This document shows, in pieces, positions 24,972 through 34,375 of a stretch of DNA of 64,000 bases. Both the position numbers and the translations under genes were made by a program. The notes under the pieces were generated by a model. The model did not search any database, had not been told where the DNA came from, and saw only the letters and a list, made by a program, of their open reading frames with translations. Every line of letters begins with the position of its first letter. Positions within the stretch are counted from its first letter, which is position 1. The DNA is from Novosphingobium jiangmenense (GTDB lineage: Bacteria; Pseudomonadota; Alphaproteobacteria; Sphingomonadales; Sphingomonadaceae): assembly GCF_015694345.1 (NCBI RefSeq), contig NZ_JADQDC010000006.1, positions 62,001-126,000 on the forward strand, read 5' to 3'.

Positions 24972-26240
24972 CTACTGCTTGATCAGCGTCACTTGACTGA
25001 CGTTGATCCCGCCGCCGCGGAACCCGCCCTCGCAGTACATCAGGTAGTAGCGCCACAGGTTGACGAAGCGCTCGTCGAACCCGTTCGGCAAGCGCCCTTC
25101 GGCCACGGCCTGATCGAGCGCATCCCGCCACAGCTTCAGCGTCCGCGCATAATCGAGACCGAAGTCCTCCCGATCCTGCCACGTCAGCCCGCGCTCCGCA
25201 GCCAGACGGGAAAACTCCCGTTCGCTGATCAGCAGACCACCGGGGAAGACATAGGCCTGGATGAAGTCCGCGCTGGCGGCATAGGCGTCGAACAGGTCGT
25301 CGCGGATGGTGATGTACTGCAGTGCCGCCCGCCCGCCCGGCTTCAGGCAGCGCGCAAGGCAATCGAAGTAGGAAGGCCAGTACTCGCGCCCGACAGCCTC
25401 GACCATCTCGACGCTGGCAATGGCATCGAACGCCCCTGCGACATCGCGGTAGTCCTGATGTCGGTACTCAATGCCCGTAAGCCCAGAGGCGGCCAAGGCA
25501 TCACGCGCCCATTCAAGCTGCTCGTCCGAGAGGCTGATGCCGGTCACCCGCGCCCCGGTCGTCTCGGCGAGGCGCCGCGCAAGGAAGCCCCAGCCGCAAC
25601 CGATCTCCAGCACTTCGCTGCCGGGCTTCAGCGCAAGCCGCGCCCCCAGCCGGTCAACCTTGTTGGCCTGCGCCTCGGCGAGCGGCGCTTCGGGCGAAAT
25701 CCCGTCCCACAGCGCGCTCGAATAGCTCATCGTCTCGTCGAGCCACTGGCGGTAGAAATCATTGCCGAGGTCGTAGTGGGCGGCGATGTTCCGGCGCGCC
25801 TGCTCTTTCGAATTCTTGCGCAGGAAGTTGAGCGCCCGGCCAGCGAGCCGCCACGGCCCCTTGGCCCGCCCGACATCGCCGAGCGTTGCCGCATTGCGCA
25901 TGAACAGGTCGAAGATCGGCACGGGGTCCGGGCTGTCCCATTCGCCTTCGACCCAGGCCTCGTACCAGCCGATCGAGCCCGCCGTGGCCAGCCGCACGAT
26001 CGCGTTCCAGCTGCGCAGGTGGATTCGCGCCACCGGCCCCTCGCCGCGTCCGCCGACGCTGCGCTGGCTGCCGTCGGGCAACGTGGCGTGGATCGTACCC
26101 TGGACCAGCCCGCGGTCGATCCTTTCGACCACGCGCTCGAACGGTCCGGCAAACAGGCGTGCCAGCCAGCGGCCCGCGGCGGACATGTTCCAGCCCCCGG
26201 CCACCAGATGCCGTCCCCTCGTTGGCGTCTGCGCAGTCAT
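24972..26240 (-). CDS. cyclopropane-fatty-acyl-phospholipid synthase family methyltransferase
   Basis: A 422-residue SAM-dependent methyltransferase of the Cfa family, which adds a methylene bridge to unsaturated phospholipid acyl chains. An N-terminal domain is followed by the conserved RNIAAHYDLGNDFY and then the SAM site VLEIGCGWGFLARRLAE. The ending CEGGFRGGGINVSQVTLIK is typical. The photolyase gene upstream ends 37 bp away, a pairing often seen with carotenoid- or light-response genes, so induction together is possible. Confidence 0.92.
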   Translation of the reverse strand: MTAQTPTRGRHLVAGGWNMSAAGRWLARLFAGPFERVVERIDRGLVQGTIHATLPDGSQRSVGGRGEGPVARIHLRSWNAIVRLATAGSIGWYEAWVEGEWDSPDPVPIFDLFMRNAATLGDVGRAKGPWRLAGRALNFLRKNSKEQARRNIAAHYDLGNDFYRQWLDETMSYSSALWDGISPEAPLAEAQANKVDRLGARLALKPGSEVLEIGCGWGFLARRLAETTGARVTGISLSDEQLEWARDALAASGLTGIEYRHQDYRDVAGAFDAIASVEMVEAVGREYWPSYFDCLARCLKPGGRAALQYITIRDDLFDAYAASADFIQAYVFPGGLLISEREFSRLAAERGLTWQDREDFGLDYARTLKLWRDALDQAVAEGRLPNGFDERFVNLWRYYLMYCEGGFRGGGINVSQVTLIKQ

Positions 26241-26277
26241 GCCTGCGATATGCGGTTCGGAAGCGGAACGCGCAAGG

Positions 26278-27657
26278 TCAGCCTTGCGCCTTCATCGCAT
26301 CATGCGCCGCCAGAGCCCGCGCGCGCGCCTCGGCATGGGGGACGATCTTGCGCGGATAGCGCTGTGGCAGGAAGGTCGGATCGTGAATGTCCGAATCCGA
26401 CAAGTGCCGCAGTTCCGGCACCCACTTGCGGATATAGCTCGCCGCATCGAACTTGGGCGATTGCGTCAGCGGCGCCATGATCCGCACGAACATGTTGGAA
26501 TCAACGCCCGTCCCCGCCGTCCACTGCCAGTTGACCGCGTTCGAGCCGTAGTCGGCATCGACCAGCGTGTCCCAGAACCAGCGCTCGCCTTCACGCCAGT
26601 CGATCAGCAGGTGCTTTACCAGAAAGCTCGCCGCGATCATCCGCACGCGGTTGTGCATCCAGCCGGTGTGCCACAGCTCGCGCATCCCGGCATCGACGAT
26701 GGGGTAACCGGTGCAGCCCTGCTGCCATGCTGCAAGCCCCTCGGGATCGTCGCGCCACTGCAGCCGGTCATAGGCCTCGCGCGCGTTTTTCGAACCGTAT
26801 TCCGGGAACTGCACGATCACGTTCTGCGCATAGTCGCGCCAGCCCAGCTCGCTCAGGAAGACATCGACCGAACCGCCCGCATCGGCGACACGCTGCCAGA
26901 TCGTGGCGGGCGAAATCTCGCCGAAGTGCAAGTGCGGCGAGAGGCGCGAGGTGCCTTCGATCGAGGGCAGGTTGCGGCATTCGTCATATCGCCGCGCACG
27001 ATCGGCGAAGTCCTCGAGCCGTGAGAGCGCGCCCTGCTCTCCGGGCGTCCATTCCTCACGAAATCCGCCCGCCCAATCGGGACTGCTTGGCAGGAGCTTC
27101 CAGTCGTCGAGCGCATCGCTGCCTGGCCAATGCTCCGGCGCGTCCAGCTTCACTGGCGCGTCCGCCGGGTGAGCCGGTGGCATCCGCTCCTTCAGCGCGT
27201 GCCAGAACGGCGTGAAGATCTTGTATGGCGCGCCGCCCCCGGTCTTCACCGATCCTGCCGGCGCAAGGTAGTTGCCGTCATGCAGGACAAGCTGCATGCC
27301 CTTGGCGACCGCCTTCTCGGCATTGCGCCACCATGGCTCGTAGTGGTGCAAGGCGTGGACCAAGCGCGCGCCCGTCTCTCGCCGCACCGCTGCCAGTTCC
27401 TCGTGAGCCTTGCCGCGCCGCAGGATCAGTCGGGAGCCCAGCTTGCGCAGGCCCGCATCGAGGCTCGCAAGGCTGTGATGCAGCCACCAGCGCGACGCTC
27501 CGCCCATGCGGCAATGCTTCGGCGTCTCGTCATCGAGCACATAGACCGGGATCACCGGCCCCGCCTGCGCTGCCGCCAGCAGCGCCGCCTGATCGGCCAG
27601 ACGCAAGTCGCGTCTGAACCAGACGATTGACGGCTCAGCCTGCGTCGAGGAAGACAC
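26278..27657 (-). CDS. phrB: deoxyribodipyrimidine photolyase
   Basis: A 459-residue class I photolyase/cryptochrome that repairs UV-induced cyclobutane dimers with light and FAD. The start SIVWFRRDLRLADQAALLAA marks the antenna domain; the FAD domain has GYPIVDAGMREL, TGWMHNRVRMI and WQWTAGTGVDSN. GTG 27657 was chosen because residues before it are out of family. It is divergent from the PAP2 gene. The antenna chromophore cannot be determined by eye. Confidence 0.93.
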   Translation of the reverse strand: MSSSTQAEPSIVWFRRDLRLADQAALLAAAQAGPVIPVYVLDDETPKHCRMGGASRWWLHHSLASLDAGLRKLGSRLILRRGKAHEELAAVRRETGARLVHALHHYEPWWRNAEKAVAKGMQLVLHDGNYLAPAGSVKTGGGAPYKIFTPFWHALKERMPPAHPADAPVKLDAPEHWPGSDALDDWKLLPSSPDWAGGFREEWTPGEQGALSRLEDFADRARRYDECRNLPSIEGTSRLSPHLHFGEISPATIWQRVADAGGSVDVFLSELGWRDYAQNVIVQFPEYGSKNAREAYDRLQWRDDPEGLAAWQQGCTGYPIVDAGMRELWHTGWMHNRVRMIAASFLVKHLLIDWREGERWFWDTLVDADYGSNAVNWQWTAGTGVDSNMFVRIMAPLTQSPKFDAASYIRKWVPELRHLSDSDIHDPTFLPQRYPRKIVPHAEARARALAAHDAMKAQG

Positions 27658-27739
27658 GCGTTCCCTTTCTTCTGCTTTGCGACCCTCGCAACGCGTTGTT
27701 CGGGAACAACGTTTGCGCAAATCTCGTTCCGCATAACCG

Positions 27740-28480
27740 ATGGTCCAAGCCGCCCCCGAACGCCACCTGCCCCAAAGGGCGCGAAGCTGGAGGATCTCTC
27801 CGCGCCATGCCCTGATCGCGTCGGCGGTGTGCTGGATGGGCTTTGCCATCGTCGTCTGGCTCGTGATGTCCGGCCGGGGGAGCGGGATCGACAGCGCCGG
27901 GCTGCTGTTCTGGCGGCGCGGAGCCGATCTTGTGCCCGCAGGCCCGCAATGGCTGCTCGAGGCGGTGCGCGACCTGACGGCACTTGGCGGCGTACTGCTG
28001 CGCAACCTCATCCTGATCGGCGTGCTCGCCGCGCTGCTGTTCATGCGGCTGAAGCGCGAAGCGGTGCTGCTGACCGCCACGGTCATGGGCGGCTGGATCG
28101 TCAACACCCTGGTCAAGGCTGCCGTGGGCCGCCCGCGCCCGCTGATCGTGCCCCATCTGACGGAGGCGGGCGGGCAGAGCTTTCCGAGCGGCCACAGTTT
28201 CAACTCGGCAGTGGTCTACATCGCCATTGCGCTGGCATTTGCCGCAATGAGCCCGCGCCGTCCGGTGCGCTGGACACTGATCGTCAGCGCCATGGCCCTG
28301 AGCATCGCCATTGCGCTCAGCCGCGTCTGGCTTGGCGTCCATTTCCCGACTGACGTCGCCGCCGGCTGGCTCGGCGGCGCAGGCTGGGCCTTCCTCGCCT
28401 CGGCGCTCCTGCACAAGCCAGCCAAGGCGGTTGCCGAGCAGGCGGATGACATGCTCGAGACGCTAACCCCCGCGAGCTAG
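27740..28480 (+). CDS. PAP2 superfamily membrane phosphatase
   Basis: A 246-residue membrane protein with about six hydrophobic segments and the complete phosphatase signature: KAAVGRPRP, then PSGH, then SRVWLGVHFPTD. PAP2 enzymes of this kind dephosphorylate undecaprenyl pyrophosphate or phosphatidic/phosphatidylglycerol phosphates at the periplasmic face. The substrate cannot be assigned from the sequence. The stop codon overlaps that of the convergent hydrolase gene within GCTAGC. Confidence 0.9.
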   Translation: MVQAAPERHLPQRARSWRISPRHALIASAVCWMGFAIVVWLVMSGRGSGIDSAGLLFWRRGADLVPAGPQWLLEAVRDLTALGGVLLRNLILIGVLAALLFMRLKREAVLLTATVMGGWIVNTLVKAAVGRPRPLIVPHLTEAGGQSFPSGHSFNSAVVYIAIALAFAAMSPRRPVRWTLIVSAMALSIAIALSRVWLGVHFPTDVAAGWLGGAGWAFLASALLHKPAKAVAEQADDMLETLTPAS

Positions 28481-29415
28481 CAGGTCTTCAGGCCGACCAC
28501 GGTGTTGAAGTTGCGGGACATGGCAGGGCCCGTGAAGCGCGCATCGGCGAAGGTGACCCGTGTCCTGCAACCGGACTGCTCCAAGTTTGCCACCGGCATC
28601 TGCGACCAGGCCAGGAACTTGACGGCTTCCGGCGTTGCTGTTGCGGCCTGCTGGACGAGCGGCAGCGCCATGTTGTCGGTCATTGACTGCCCAATCCCGT
28701 CGAGCCTTGTGAGCGCGTGCAGCGGATCATAATGGCCGAACGAGATGACGCCTCTCTCCCGCCAGACCATGTCGCGCTCCCAGAAGCGCAAGGGTGCGGG
28801 CGAGGCAAAGATGCGGTCGGGCCGGGGATAGGGCTCGCTCATGACCAGCGCGTCACGGGCCATCGCCGAAATTCCGATGTTTGCGCCGATGAACAGGACC
28901 ATGGCCGCAAGGGCCAACACAGCGGGCGAGCCCTTGCTCAGCCGCCGCGCGAACCAGATCCCGGCTCCGAGCACTGCGAGCAGCCAGGGCGAGACGATGA
29001 ACAGGCCATCGGTGTGGAACCACGCCTCGCTCATCGGCGAGAGCAACTGGATCGCATAGACGTTCTGCAGATCGAGCAGCGGATGGGTGATCGCGCCGAT
29101 GTAGCTCAGCAGGACCAGCCAACCCATGTGCAGCGGCTCTAAATCCGCCGCGATCTTGCCGCGCGAAACCTGCCAGCGATCCAGCAGCCATAACAAACCC
29201 GCCAGCAACGGCGGCATCAGCACCACCCCGCCGACAAGCCCATGCGTGAACCCGCGATGCATCGCCAGCGGTGCCCACGGTGCCCAGCCGAAGAACACGT
29301 CGATGTCCGGCATGTTCGCCGCCAGCACCAGCGCCGCCAGACCTTTGCGCGTCCGGCGCTTCAGCCCCGTCTCGGCCAGCGCCCATCCGACAAGGCTATG
29401 CGTCAGGTTGTCCAA
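28477..29415 (-). CDS. YdjM-like membrane-bound metal-dependent hydrolase
   Basis: A 312-residue membrane protein of the YdjM/DUF457 family. The metal-ligand pattern is at the N terminus: NLTHSLVGWALAETG with the family histidine, then AANMPDIDVF and HRGFTHGL. Five or so membrane segments follow, then a soluble C-terminal part. The family is predicted to be hydrolases, with no firm substrate; E. coli YdjM is in the LexA regulon. It overlaps the PAP2 gene end by 4 bp in convergent orientation. Confidence 0.85.
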   Translation of the reverse strand: MDNLTHSLVGWALAETGLKRRTRKGLAALVLAANMPDIDVFFGWAPWAPLAMHRGFTHGLVGGVVLMPPLLAGLLWLLDRWQVSRGKIAADLEPLHMGWLVLLSYIGAITHPLLDLQNVYAIQLLSPMSEAWFHTDGLFIVSPWLLAVLGAGIWFARRLSKGSPAVLALAAMVLFIGANIGISAMARDALVMSEPYPRPDRIFASPAPLRFWERDMVWRERGVISFGHYDPLHALTRLDGIGQSMTDNMALPLVQQAATATPEAVKFLAWSQMPVANLEQSGCRTRVTFADARFTGPAMSRNFNTVVGLKTC

Positions 29416-29433
29416 TGGGTTCCCTCAAACAGA

Positions 29434-29474
29434 AAGGCCGCAAGAGCGCGCGCCTGTCGCACTCTCGCGGCCTT
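29434..29474 (-). terminator. rho-independent-like terminator after korB
   Basis: In the minus-strand transcript AAGGCCGCGAGAG pairs with CTCTTGCGGCCTT with one mismatch, followed by TCTGTTTGAG. The stem and partial T-run fit an intrinsic terminator for the korA-korB transcript. It ends 19 bp before the next gene start at 29415. Confidence 0.7.
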
Positions 29475-29497
29475 CGAAGCCTGAGGCAATCCGTCAA

Positions 29498-30550
29498 TCA
29501 AACCGGATCGGCAGCCGTTCCGCTCACCGTCCAGGTCTGGCCCTTGCCGAGCAGCTTGGCGAGGTTGGCGTCCTTGCCCTTGCGGGCCTGTTCGTCCTGG
29601 CCGAGCAGCACTTCCTCATAGGAAGGACGCGCATCGTCGTAGATCACGCCGAGCGCCATCGGGAACGGGCCGAACGGCATTTCCACCAGCATGTGCGCAA
29701 GCGCGCGGTTCTTGACGTTGTGGACGATCACGCCCGCCGCCTGCCAGTCGCCGTCAACCACGTCGACGACCTTGAGCGTCAGCGTCTCCATGTCGAGCGC
29801 GATGCCCTTCACGCCGCCCGACTTTTCAGAACCGAACAGCATCGGCTCGCCATCGGTCAGCCACAGCTGGTTCTGGTCGGCCACGCCCTTGGCAACGAAA
29901 TCGTCGAAGCGATCCTTGTTGTAGACGATACAGTTCTGGAAGATTTCCACGAACGCCGCGCCCTTGTGGGCATGAGCGGCCTTTAGCACGCCGGGCAGGT
30001 TCTTCGACACGTCATAGGCCCGCGCGATGAAGCGCGCGCCCGAACCCAGCGCGAAGGCGCAAGGCAGAGCGGGACGGTCGACCGAACCGAGCGGCGAGGT
30101 CGGCGAATTGGTGCCCTCGCGGCTGGTCGGCGAGAACTGACCCTTGGTCAGGCCGTAGATCTCGTTGTTGAACAGCAGGATCTGCACGTTCACGTTGCGA
30201 CGCAGGATGTGCATCGTGTGGTTGCCGCCGATCGACATGCCGTCGCCATCGCCGGTCACCAGCCAGACATCGAGGTCCGGATTGGCGAGCTTGATGCCGG
30301 TGGCAAACGCGGGCGCGCGGCCGTGGATCGTGTGGAAGCCGTAGCTTTCCACATAATACGGGAAGCGGCTCGAGCAGCCGATGCCCGAAACGAACACGGT
30401 GTTCGAAGGATCGGCGCCGATTTCCGGCAGGGTGCGCTGCACCGCCTTGAGGATCGCGTAGTCGCCGCAACCCGGGCACCAGCGCACTTCCTGGTCGGTT
30501 TCCCAGTCCTTGAGCGTGGTCTGGACCGCGATCTTGGTCATCTCGTTCAT
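29498..30550 (-). CDS. korB: 2-oxoacid:ferredoxin oxidoreductase beta subunit
   Basis: KorB carries thiamine diphosphate and, with KorA, oxidatively decarboxylates 2-oxoglutarate (or a related 2-oxoacid) to the CoA ester while reducing ferredoxin. The 350-residue protein has the Fe-S cysteines in RWCPGCGDYAILKAV (CPGCG), the ThDP/Mg motif VTGDGDGMSIGGNHTMH and LLFNNEIYGLTKGQFSPTS. It starts 11 bp after korA. Which 2-oxoacid is used cannot be told from sequence alone. Confidence 0.93.
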   Translation of the reverse strand: MNEMTKIAVQTTLKDWETDQEVRWCPGCGDYAILKAVQRTLPEIGADPSNTVFVSGIGCSSRFPYYVESYGFHTIHGRAPAFATGIKLANPDLDVWLVTGDGDGMSIGGNHTMHILRRNVNVQILLFNNEIYGLTKGQFSPTSREGTNSPTSPLGSVDRPALPCAFALGSGARFIARAYDVSKNLPGVLKAAHAHKGAAFVEIFQNCIVYNKDRFDDFVAKGVADQNQLWLTDGEPMLFGSEKSGGVKGIALDMETLTLKVVDVVDGDWQAAGVIVHNVKNRALAHMLVEMPFGPFPMALGVIYDDARPSYEEVLLGQDEQARKGKDANLAKLLGKGQTWTVSGTAADPV

Positions 30551-30561
30551 TGTCGTAACCT

Positions 30562-32445
30562 TTATGCGAGCGCAGCTTCGATCGCGGCTTCGATTTCCGC
30601 GATGGTGAAGGGCTGGCCGCTGGTCTTGTTGAGCGGCTGGGCGTCGATCAGGAACTGGTCGCGCAGCACGGTCTTGAACTGGCCAGTGTTCATTTCGGGC
30701 ACCAGCACCTTGTCATAGCCGCGCAGCAGATCGCCGAGGTTCGACGGCATTGGCCAGATGTGGCGGACGTGGACGTGGGAAACGTCCAGCCCCTTGCGGC
30801 GAGCGCGGCGCACGGCCTGATAGATCGGGCCATAAGTGCTGCCCCAGCCGACGACCACGAGCTTGCCCGAGGTCTCGCCGTGGTTGACTTCCTGCAGCGG
30901 AATCGAGTTCGCCACGCCTTCGACCTTGGCCTTGCGGGCGTCGGTCATGATCTGGTGGCTGGCGGGCGAGTAGTCGATGTTGCCGGTGCCGGGGTTCTTC
31001 TCGATGCCGCCGATGCGGTGCATCAGGCCAGGGGTGCCGGGCTTGATCCACGGACGCGCGCCCTTTTCGTCGCGCGCGAAAGGCAGCAGCTCGCCGTTGG
31101 GGCCGTTCTTCGCTTCGAGGAACGTCACGGGGAACGGCTTGAAGCTTTCGGGATCCGGCACCTTCCACGGCTCGGCCGCATTGGCGATGTAGCCATCGGT
31201 CAGGAGCATGACCGGGGTCATGTATTCCACCGCGATGCGGCAGGCCTCGATGGCGACTTCGAAGCAATCCGAAGCGCTGCGCGCTGCGATCACCGGCATC
31301 GGCGCATCGCCATTGCGGCCATAGACCGCCTGGTAGAGGTCCGACTGCTCGGTCTTGGTCGGCAGGCCCGTCGACGGACCGCCGCGCTGCGAGTTGACGA
31401 TGACCAGTGGCAGCTCGGTCATGATGGCAAGGCCCATCGCCTCGCCCTTGAGCGCAATGCCGGGGCCCGACGATGACGTCACGCCAAGCTGGCCCGCATA
31501 GCTTGCGCCGATGGCCGAGGCGATCGCGGCGATCTCGTCTTCTGCCTGGAAGGTGGTGACGCCGTATTCCTTGAGCCTTGCAAGGTTGTGCAGGATCGCC
31601 GAGGCCGGCGTGATCGGATAGCCGCCGAAGAACATGTGCAGATCGGCCAGCTGCGCGCCCGCAACGAGGCCGAGGCTGATCGCTTCGGCGCCGGTGACGG
31701 TGCGGTAGAGGCCCGGCTCGCTCTCGACCGGAGCGATGTGATACTGCTTGAGCGGACCCGAAAGCTCGGCGGTTTCGCCATAGGCGTGGCCGGCGTTCAG
31801 CGCGGCGATGTTGGCCTCGGCCAGCACCGGGTTCTTGGCGAACTTGGCGTTGAGCCAGTCGACCAGCGGCTGGCGGTCACGGTCGAACATCCACAGGGCA
31901 AGGCCCAGCGTCCACATGTTCTTGCAGCGCAGCGCTTCCTTGTTGCCAAGGCCGAAGGGCTTCACCGCCTCGAGCGTCAGCGCCGAGATGTCGAACGCCA
32001 GCAACTGCCACTTCTCGAGGCTGCCGTCTTCGAGCGGGTTGACCTCGTACTTTGCTTTCTCGAGGTTGCGCTTGTTGAACTCGCCGGTGTCGGCAATGAT
32101 CAGGCCACCAGCCTTGAGCGCGCCGACGTTGGTCTTCAGCGCCGCCGGGTTCATCGCCACGAGCACGTCAGGCTGGTCGCCCGCAGTGTCGATCTCGGTC
32201 GAGCCGAAGTTGATCTGGAAGGCAGAGACGCCGAACAGCGTACCTTGCGGCGCGCGGATTTCCGCCGGGAAGTCCGGGAAAGTGGCGAGGTCATTGCCCG
32301 CCAGCGCCGTGGAAAGGGTGAACTGACCGCCGGTCAGCTGCATGCCGTCGCCCGAGTCACCGGCAAAGCGCACGACCACCGCTTCGGGAGCGGGAGTGTC
32401 CTTGCCGCCCGTCAGTGCGTCCGGTCCATCAACTAGTGTAGCCAT
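30562..32445 (-). CDS. korA: 2-oxoacid:ferredoxin oxidoreductase alpha subunit (gamma-alpha fusion)
   Basis: A 627-residue fusion of the gamma domain (start VVVRFAGDSGDGMQLTGGQF) with the alpha domain (FFGGYPITPASAILHNLA, then GVTSSSGPGIALKGEAMGLA). The start ATG 32445 has AGAGGA upstream; the longer upstream reading is not family-like. The protein works as an alpha-beta pair with KorB. KorAB appear in aerobic sphingomonads and sidestep the 2-oxoglutarate dehydrogenase complex under some conditions. Confidence 0.93.
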   Translation of the reverse strand: MATLVDGPDALTGGKDTPAPEAVVVRFAGDSGDGMQLTGGQFTLSTALAGNDLATFPDFPAEIRAPQGTLFGVSAFQINFGSTEIDTAGDQPDVLVAMNPAALKTNVGALKAGGLIIADTGEFNKRNLEKAKYEVNPLEDGSLEKWQLLAFDISALTLEAVKPFGLGNKEALRCKNMWTLGLALWMFDRDRQPLVDWLNAKFAKNPVLAEANIAALNAGHAYGETAELSGPLKQYHIAPVESEPGLYRTVTGAEAISLGLVAGAQLADLHMFFGGYPITPASAILHNLARLKEYGVTTFQAEDEIAAIASAIGASYAGQLGVTSSSGPGIALKGEAMGLAIMTELPLVIVNSQRGGPSTGLPTKTEQSDLYQAVYGRNGDAPMPVIAARSASDCFEVAIEACRIAVEYMTPVMLLTDGYIANAAEPWKVPDPESFKPFPVTFLEAKNGPNGELLPFARDEKGARPWIKPGTPGLMHRIGGIEKNPGTGNIDYSPASHQIMTDARKAKVEGVANSIPLQEVNHGETSGKLVVVGWGSTYGPIYQAVRRARRKGLDVSHVHVRHIWPMPSNLGDLLRGYDKVLVPEMNTGQFKTVLRDQFLIDAQPLNKTSGQPFTIAEIEAAIEAALA

Positions 32446-32648
32446 ATCGTCCTCTGATGCGCCCGGGACTCTCACCCAGTGCTGACACGCGCCTATGCCC
32501 CTGATGTTCCGTTCGCAAAGAAGAAAATCTGCGCGAGCGGAAAAATCCTCCTGCGCGCTTGATTCCCGATGCGCTTGCCAGTCAAGTTGCAAAAGCCAAC
32601 TTACCACGGTGTTTATAACGAATCCTGTCAACAGGGCGAGGAACCGCA

Positions 32649-33602
32649 ATGACCGATCAGAAGACCCACTACGTGCGCCCCGACGTCCAGGCCTTCCTGG
32701 CCTTCCTCAACGGCACCGATGCCCCGCCGATGAGCCAGATGGGTCTGGAGGCTGCGCGCGCCAGTTACATTGCGATGGGTCAACTCGCCGAAGCGGACCC
32801 GCGCGAACTGGCGGTGATCCGCGATCTGACCTGCCCCGGGCCCGCCGGCGACATCCCCCTGCGCCTCTATGACCTGCGCGAAACGCGCGAGGCGGGCCCG
32901 GCGGTGGTGTTCTTCCACGGCGGCGGCTTCGTGATCGGCGATCTCGACAGCCACCACAGCCTCTGCACCGAAATTGCGGCGGAGCTCGACCTGCCGGTGA
33001 TCGCGGTGGACTACCGCCTCGCCCCCGAACACCCCTTCCCCGCCGCGCCAGACGATTGCGAGGCAGCTGCGCGCTGGATCGCGGCGAACTCGGCCACGCT
33101 GGGGCGCGAGATCACCGGCCTGATCCCGATGGGCGACAGCGCGGGCGGCAACCTGACCATCGTCGTCACGCAGGCGCTCGTCGAAAGCCCCGCTGCGGTG
33201 CCGGTGATCATGCAGGTGCCGATCTACCCGCTTTCCGACGACAAGCCCGATCACCAGTCGTTCCTCGATTTCGCCGAGGGCTTCCTGCTCACCTCGGATT
33301 CGATGAACTGGTTCGCCAATGCCTATCAGGCGGTGACCGGGCACAAGCGCGCCTATCCGATCTATGGCGAACACTCGACCACGCCGCCGACGGTGCTAGT
33401 GACGGCAGGCCTCGATCCGATTCGCGACAGCGGGCGGGTCTATGGCGCGGAACTCATCCGGTCTGGAGCAGAAGTCGTCTTTCTTGAAATGAAAGGGACG
33501 ATCCACGGGTTTACGCAGGTGCGCAAGGCGATCCCGAGCGCGCAGGCCGACATGCAGTCGATCTTCAAGGCGGTGCGGCTGCTATTGGAAAGGTTGAAAT
33601 GA
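32649..33602 (+). CDS. alpha/beta hydrolase, hormone-sensitive-lipase family esterase
   Basis: A 317-residue esterase of bacterial family IV. The oxyanion-hole motif is FFHGGGFVIGD near residue 90; the nucleophile is in GDSAGGN near 160; the acid is in GLDPIRDSG and the histidine in HGFTQ near the C terminus. It is cytoplasmic (no signal peptide). A good GAGGAA ribosome site lies before the ATG. The stop overlaps the rppH start (ATGA), so the two are coupled. Confidence 0.92.
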   Translation: MTDQKTHYVRPDVQAFLAFLNGTDAPPMSQMGLEAARASYIAMGQLAEADPRELAVIRDLTCPGPAGDIPLRLYDLRETREAGPAVVFFHGGGFVIGDLDSHHSLCTEIAAELDLPVIAVDYRLAPEHPFPAAPDDCEAAARWIAANSATLGREITGLIPMGDSAGGNLTIVVTQALVESPAAVPVIMQVPIYPLSDDKPDHQSFLDFAEGFLLTSDSMNWFANAYQAVTGHKRAYPIYGEHSTTPPTVLVTAGLDPIRDSGRVYGAELIRSGAEVVFLEMKGTIHGFTQVRKAIPSAQADMQSIFKAVRLLLERLK

Positions 33603-34084
33603 CAGACGAATTTGCCGGGCTTCCCTACCGTCCCTGTGTCGGTGTCATGCTCGTGAACAGCGCCGGGCGCGTGTTCGTGGGCAAGCGGATCGACAACAAG
33701 GAAATGGACGCCTGGCAGATGCCGCAGGGCGGGATCGACGACGGCGAGGACCTCCACGCCGCCGCCCTGCGCGAGTTGCAGGAGGAGACCGGCGTCTCCT
33801 CCCACCTCGTCACCATCATCGCCGAGACGCGCGAGGAACTGCTCTACGACCTGCCCGATTTCCTGATGGGCAAGATGTGGGGCGGCAAGTTCCGCGGCCA
33901 GCGCCAGAAGTGGCTGCTGATGCGCTTTGCGGGCGAGGATACCGACATCGATCTCAACGCGCACGAACATGCGGAATTCGAAGCCTGGCGCTGGGTCGAG
34001 CCCGAGCAGGTTCCGGAACTGATCGTGCCGTTCAAGAAGCGGGTCTACCGGCAGGTCGTCGAGGAATTCCGCGACCTGATCTGA
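33599..34084 (+). CDS. rppH: RNA 5' pyrophosphohydrolase
   Basis: RppH removes pyrophosphate from mRNA 5' ends, starting RNase E decay. The 161-residue Nudix protein has the start LPYRPCVGVMLVN and the full Nudix box GGIDDGEDLHAAALRELQEE followed by TGV, plus WRWVEPEQVPELIVPFKK at the C terminus. The length is standard. It is translationally coupled to the esterase. Confidence 0.95.
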   Translation: MTDEFAGLPYRPCVGVMLVNSAGRVFVGKRIDNKEMDAWQMPQGGIDDGEDLHAAALRELQEETGVSSHLVTIIAETREELLYDLPDFLMGKMWGGKFRGQRQKWLLMRFAGEDTDIDLNAHEHAEFEAWRWVEPEQVPELIVPFKKRVYRQVVEEFRDLI

Positions 34085-34104
34085 CGTCCGATGGCAGCTT
34101 TTTG

Positions 34105-34350
34105 GTTTAGCGCGGAGCGAGCAGACGGCGCGGAGAAGAAAAGGGATATCTCACGCAAAGCCGCAAAGACGCGAAGATGTAGTGCTTTGCGGCGAACCCG
34201 CTTTGCTCGATTGGTGCTTGATCCGATTGGCGAGAAGGCCTGCGGCGCGGGACAACCTCTTTGCGTCTTTGCGTCTTTGCGTTAGTCATCCCGGGCGAAG
34301 CCCGTACCCTTCTCTGCGAACTCTGCTTCCTCTGCGCCTCTGCGCGAAAC
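34105..34350. repeat. MITE-like element, full-length copy, diverged left end
   Basis: A 246 bp copy of the element at 17691-17926. The right end CTCTGCGCGAAAC is intact; the left end GTTTAGCGCGGAGCGAGC has drifted. The inner arms (CTCACGCAAAGCCGCAAAGA and TTTGCGTCTTTGCGTTAG) and the following GTCATCCCGGGCGAAGCCCG are shared with the other copy. It lies between rppH and the TPR gene, both of which end toward it, and may act as their transcription end. Confidence 0.85.
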
Positions 34351-34375
34351 CCGACAATACGCAACGCCGGAAAGA

